In this document: piece after piece, positions 46,020 to 48,668 of the stretch
How positions within the stretch are numbered: position 1 is the stretch's first letter
Layout of the letters: every line of letters begins with the position of its first letter
Source: Senegalia massiliensis
GTDB taxonomy: Bacteria; Bacillota; Clostridia; Tissierellales; SIT17
Reading direction: 5' to 3'
DNA: 48,668 nucleotides
Assembly: GCF_009911265.1 (NCBI RefSeq)
Contig: NZ_QXXA01000018.1
Span: 1-48,668, forward strand
Position numbers and translations under genes: made by a program
The notes under the pieces: generated by a model
Database searches by the model: none
What the model was told of the DNA's origin: nothing
The model's input: the letters and a program-made list of their open reading frames with translations, nothing else

Positions 46020-46417
46020 ATAAGGTATATGAAAAGATATGGAGTGAGAGAGATGTTAATATGCTCTCTCCTCTACAACTTGCTTATATAGGTGATGCAG
46101 TATATGAGGTGTTTATTAGAAGATTTCTATTGGAGGATAAATTACTTTCTGTAAATGAACTTCATAAAAGAGCTATAGAGTTTGTAAAAGCAAAAGCACA
46201 ATCTGACATAGTACATGAGTTAATGGATGTTTTAACAGAAGAAGAAATTAGAGTTGTTAAAAGAGGTAGAAATACTAAATCACAAAGTGTCCCTAAAAAT
46301 GCCAACATATCAGATTATAGATATGCAACAGGCTTTGAAGCATTAGTAGGATATTTATATTTATTAGATAGACAAGATAGAATAAAAGAGTTATTTAATA
46401 TGATAATAGAAAACTAA
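46001..46417 (+). CDS. mrnC: Mini-ribonuclease III (23S rRNA maturation)
   Basis: 138 residues: a lone RNase III catalytic domain without dsRNA-binding domain, as in Mini-III. LQLAYIGDAVYEVFIRRFL carries the catalytic acidic residues (D32, E36), with RGRNTKS and YRYATGFEALVGYLYL (second acidic site). In Bacillus it matures 23S rRNA ends. The ATG at 46001 lies within cysS and has AGAGGTACTAA in front; overlap of 19 bases. Same conserved order cysS-mrnC-rlmB-yacP as in Bacillus. Confidence 0.95.
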   Translation: MEKRNVNKVYEKIWSERDVNMLSPLQLAYIGDAVYEVFIRRFLLEDKLLSVNELHKRAIEFVKAKAQSDIVHELMDVLTEEEIRVVKRGRNTKSQSVPKNANISDYRYATGFEALVGYLYLLDRQDRIKELFNMIIEN

Positions 46418-46434
46418 TATGAGGAGTGAGAAAT

Positions 46435-47181
46435 ATGAATACAAATGATTATATAGAAGGAAGAAATCCAGTTATAGAAGCATTAAAATCTGGCCGAGAA
46501 ATAGAAAAAATATTTATAGAAGATGGAAATAAGACTGGATCTATAAATGAGATTAAGAAATTAGCTAAATCCCGCGGGATTATAATTCAATATGTGCATA
46601 AAAATAAACTTAATCAAATTAGTAGTACAAATTCTCATCAAGGAGTCATAGCAATTTCTTCAAGCCATACTTATAAAAATATAGAAGATGTATTTGCACT
46701 TGCTAAAAGAAGAAGTGAAGATCCTTTTATAATTATATTAGATGAAATTAAAGATCCTCATAACTTGGGTTCCATAATGAGAACAGCAGAATGTGTAGGT
46801 GCTCATGGAATAATAATTCCTAAGAGGAGGTCTGTGGGTCTTACTTCTACAGTTGCAAAAACATCGGCAGGAGCAATAGAGTATATGCCAGTAGTAAAGG
46901 TATCTAATATAGCTAATACAATAGATGTATTAAAAGAAGAAGGTGTTTGGATATATGGAGCAGATATGGCTGGAAGTGCTGATTATTATAACACGAATTT
47001 GACAGGACCTATTGGAATAGTTATAGGTAGTGAAGGTAATGGAATTGGGAGGTTAGTAAAAGAAAAATGTGATGAGTTAGTAAAAATACCTATAAAAGGA
47101 AAAGTCTCATCTTTAAATGCCTCTGTTGCAGCTTCTATTATAATGTATGATGTAAATAGGCAAAGAGGATTGAAAAAATGA
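46435..47181 (+). CDS. rlmB: 23S rRNA (guanosine-2'-O)-methyltransferase RlmB (TrmH/SpoU family)
   Basis: 248 residues: N-terminal substrate-binding domain (IEGRNPVIEALKSGREIE) and a SPOUT trefoil-knot domain with motif 1 DPHNLGSIMRTAE, motif 2 GIVIGSEGNGIGRLV and motif 3 IPIKGKVSSLNASVAASI. Methylates 23S rRNA or tRNA at a 2'-OH; RlmB is the usual assignment at this locus. ATG 46435 with GAGGAG (46421-46426) is preferred to GTG 46426, which overlaps that site. Starts 18 bp after mrnC and ends 1 bp before yacP. Confidence 0.92.
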   Translation: MNTNDYIEGRNPVIEALKSGREIEKIFIEDGNKTGSINEIKKLAKSRGIIIQYVHKNKLNQISSTNSHQGVIAISSSHTYKNIEDVFALAKRRSEDPFIIILDEIKDPHNLGSIMRTAECVGAHGIIIPKRRSVGLTSTVAKTSAGAIEYMPVVKVSNIANTIDVLKEEGVWIYGADMAGSADYYNTNLTGPIGIVIGSEGNGIGRLVKEKCDELVKIPIKGKVSSLNASVAASIIMYDVNRQRGLKK

Positions 47182-47182
47182 G

Positions 47183-47707
47183 ATGGCTAAAAATAAAAAA
47201 GAGTATCTTTTTATAGATGCATATAACATAATAAATAGTTGGGCTAAACTTAAAGAATTAAGTCGCTTAAGTTTAGATACTGCAAGAAATGAACTTATAG
47301 AAATAATGTCAGAATACCAATCTTTTACAGGTATTAATGTAATAATAGTATTTGATGCTCATTTAGTAAAGGGAAGTAATACTAAAGAAGAAGATGTATA
47401 TGGTCTTTCTGTTGTCTATACAAAGGAACATGAAACGGCAGATAGATATATAGAAAGAAAATTAGATCAAATGGGAAGAAATAAAATTGTTAGGGTTGCA
47501 ACTTCTGACTGGACAGAACAACAAGTAGTGTTAGGTAGAGGTGGGACAAGGATATCTGCCAGAGAATTAGAAATTGAAGTAAATAGGGTAAAGATTTCTA
47601 TAAAAAAGCAAAAGGAAAAAGAAGTTAAATATAAAAAGGATTCATTGGGTGAAAGGTTGAATAAAGAAATTTTAGAAAAATTCGAAAAAATACGAAGAAA
47701 AAGCTAA
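47183..47707 (+). CDS. NYN-domain endoribonuclease YacP (Rae1-like)
   Basis: 174 residues with NYN/PIN-like fold: YLFIDAYNIINSW (first acidic residue D11), NVIIVFDAHLVKG, TADRYIERKLDQ, VATSDWTEQQVVLGRGG. In Bacillus subtilis the orthologue Rae1 is a ribosome-associated endoribonuclease that cuts mRNA in the A site. Basic C-terminal tail (KKQKEKEVKYKK). The ATG is 1 bp after the rlmB stop; GAGGATTG (47166-47173) serves as ribosome binding site. Last gene of the cysE operon before the sigH promoter. Confidence 0.9.
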   Translation: MAKNKKEYLFIDAYNIINSWAKLKELSRLSLDTARNELIEIMSEYQSFTGINVIIVFDAHLVKGSNTKEEDVYGLSVVYTKEHETADRYIERKLDQMGRNKIVRVATSDWTEQQVVLGRGGTRISARELEIEVNRVKISIKKQKEKEVKYKKDSLGERLNKEILEKFEKIRRKS

Positions 47708-47712
47708 AATGC

Positions 47713-47742
47713 TTGACTGGCAAACTGTAACTAATATATAAT
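47713..47742 (+). promoter_or_regulatory. sigH promoter
   Basis: TTGACT (47713-47718), 18 bp, TATAAT (47737-47742), 47 bp before the sigH start. Confidence 0.72.
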
Positions 47743-47788
47743 AACCATATAAGTTTGATATTTCAGGGAATATCTGGAGGAGATATTA

Positions 47789-48436
47789 GTGGAATCCATG
47801 GCACAAAAGAAAATCAACAAATTATACACTGATATTTACCCATTAATGGGTGATGAGGAAATAGTTAAAAAAGCAAAAAAGGGGGATAATATAGCTTTAG
47901 AATATCTCATTAAAAAGTATAAATACTTTGTGCGGGCTAAAGCTAGAAGTTATTTTTTGATAGGAGCAGACAAAGAAGATATAATACAAGAAGGTATGAT
48001 AGGATTGTATAAAGCTGTTAGAGATTATGATGCAGCTAAACTAGCTTCTTTTAGAGCGTTTGCTGAACTTTGTATTACAAGACAGATTATAACAGCAATT
48101 AAAACAGCGACCAGACAAAAGCATATGCCTTTAAATTCATATGTATCTTTGAACAAACCTTTATATGATGAGGAGTCAGATAGAACATTAATGGATATGA
48201 TTTCAGGGGCAAAAGTTACAGATCCTGAAGAACTTATGATATCTAAAGAGGAACTATCTAGAATAGAAGAGAAAATAGGACAAACACTTAGTGGGTTAGA
48301 ACTTGAAGTATTACTATCTTATTTGCAAGGTAAAAGTTATCAAGAGATAGCAATTAATTTAGAAAGACATGTAAAGTCTATTGACAATGCTCTACAAAGA
48401 GTAAAAAGGAAATTAGAAAAAGATTTACCTATTTAA
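47789..48436 (+). CDS. sigH: RNA polymerase sigma factor SigH (sporulation/transition state)
   Basis: 215 residues, sigma-70 family. Region 2 covers the RARSYFLIGADKEDIIQEGM and AKLASFRAFAELCITRQIIT segments, and region 4 the LSGLELEVLLSYLQGKSYQE segment and the following helix, matching sigma-H of Bacillus/Clostridium. Directs early sporulation and transition-state genes. The start is GTG 47789 with GGAGGAG (47776-47782); ATG 47798 is an alternative. Its place before tRNA and tuf is the conserved Firmicutes order. Suggests a spore-former or descendant. Confidence 0.93.
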   Translation: MESMAQKKINKLYTDIYPLMGDEEIVKKAKKGDNIALEYLIKKYKYFVRAKARSYFLIGADKEDIIQEGMIGLYKAVRDYDAAKLASFRAFAELCITRQIITAIKTATRQKHMPLNSYVSLNKPLYDEESDRTLMDMISGAKVTDPEELMISKEELSRIEEKIGQTLSGLELEVLLSYLQGKSYQEIAINLERHVKSIDNALQRVKRKLEKDLPI

Positions 48437-48440
48437 TCTA

Positions 48441-48469
48441 TTGACATTCAAAATTTAACATAGTACAAT
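48441..48469 (+). promoter_or_regulatory. Promoter for tRNA-Thr and tuf
   Basis: TTGACA (48441-48446), 17 bp, TACAAT (48464-48469), 20 bp before the tRNA. With no terminator between the tRNA and tuf, both are probably co-transcribed. Confidence 0.82.
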
Positions 48470-48489
48470 TATTTACAGTAGTTTTAAAT

Positions 48490-48565
48490 GCCCATGTAGC
48501 TCAGTAGGTAGAGTACTTGCATGGTAAGCAAGAGGTCACCGGTTCAATCCCGGTCGTGGGCTCCA
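48490..48565 (+). tRNA. tRNA-Thr (anticodon GGT)
   Basis: A 76-nt cloverleaf: acceptor GCCCATG / CGTGGGC, D arm TAGCTCAGTAGGTAGA, anticodon stem CTTGC / GCAAG with loop ATGGTAA (anticodon GGT, reading ACC/ACU), T arm ACCGG-TTCAATC-CCGGT and encoded TCCA end. One G-T pair in the acceptor stem. Confidence 0.96.
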
Positions 48566-48606
48566 TTTTTTTGATACGTTATTATAAAAATTGAGGAGGA
48601 TTAATA

Positions 48607-48668
48607 ATGGGAAAAGCAAAATATGAAAGAACTAAACCACATGTTAACGTTGGAACAATAGGACACGT
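48607..48668 (+). CDS. tuf: Elongation factor Tu, N-terminal start (truncated by window end)
   Basis: The first 20 codons read MGKAKYERTKPHVNVGTIGH, the invariant start of EF-Tu up to the beginning of its P-loop (GHVDHGKT). GAGGAGG (48592-48598) precedes the ATG. EF-Tu delivers aminoacyl-tRNA to the ribosome. The rest is outside the window. In many Clostridia tuf here leads into rpmG-secE-nusG. Confidence 0.96.
   Translation, partial: MGKAKYERTKPHVNVGTIGH

Noticed and set aside
1-48668. CRISPR array, prophage or toxin-antitoxin pair
   Set aside because: No regularly spaced repeats, no phage structural or integrase genes, and no small overlapping toxin-antitoxin-like gene pair were seen.

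Overview
The window is AT-rich DNA from a low-GC Gram-positive bacterium, most likely an anaerobe of the class Clostridia. Evidence for this is the ctsR-mcsA-mcsB-clpC stress operon, T-box leaders on tRNA-synthetase and cysteine genes, a B12-dependent class II ribonucleotide reductase, ATP-type PEP carboxykinase, SigH, strong AGGAGG ribosome binding sites and frequent TTG/GTG starts. I cannot name genus or species from the sequence alone.

Layout. The window opens inside the 3' part of a 5S rRNA (end of an rrn operon). Next come a thioredoxin-like gene and a secreted glycosidase-like gene, then a class II ribonucleotide reductase gene (nrdJ) split by a group I intron that carries a GIY-YIG homing endonuclease, followed by dut. 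Two 16-bp NrdR-box-like palindromes, 30 bp apart centre to centre, lie in front of nrdJ. Then come a stand-alone rpmA (minus), a dicarboxylate/glutamate symporter, hisC (minus) and an EF-G paralogue. From 11.3 to 17.5 kb lies an apparently iron-regulated cluster (methyltransferase, MarR, AraC, and a pair of fused TMD-NBD ABC exporter-fold subunits of the kind used for siderophore import). Fur-box-like sites occur in three of its leader regions. It ends in the decayed trace of another ABC ATPase.

From 18.1 to 22.65 kb is ctsR-mcsA-mcsB-clpC behind a textbook CtsR operator. Just after the clpC terminator sits a complete but dead IS1595-like element (22705-24221). It has terminal inverted repeats, a perfect 8-bp target duplication, a wrecked transposase and a passenger methyltransferase gene with one nonsense codon. 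Accessory metabolic genes follow: a small basic protein, D-serine dehydratase, a DUF4349-type lipoprotein, a coiled-coil protein, an amidase and a nitroreductase. Then comes a cobalamin-riboswitch operon (CGGC protein plus a BtuFCD-type ABC importer).

From 33.9 kb the conserved Firmicutes housekeeping block resumes: radA, carD, PIN-TRAM protein, (pckA), ispD-ispF, T-box-proS, gltX, T-box(Cys)-cysE-cysS-mrnC-rlmB-yacP, sigH, tRNA-Thr and the start of tuf. The disA gene often found after radA is absent here.

How parts connect: NrdJ needs adenosylcobalamin, and the window also holds a B12-riboswitch-controlled corrinoid importer. CysE and CysS sit together under a T-box with a UGC (Cys) specifier, so cysteine supply and cysteine charging appear to share one sensor. 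The most interesting items are the intron-split nrdJ with its NrdR boxes, the passenger-gene IS element, the Fur-like metallophore-type cluster and the CGGC protein in the B12 regulon. I found no CRISPR array and no prophage.
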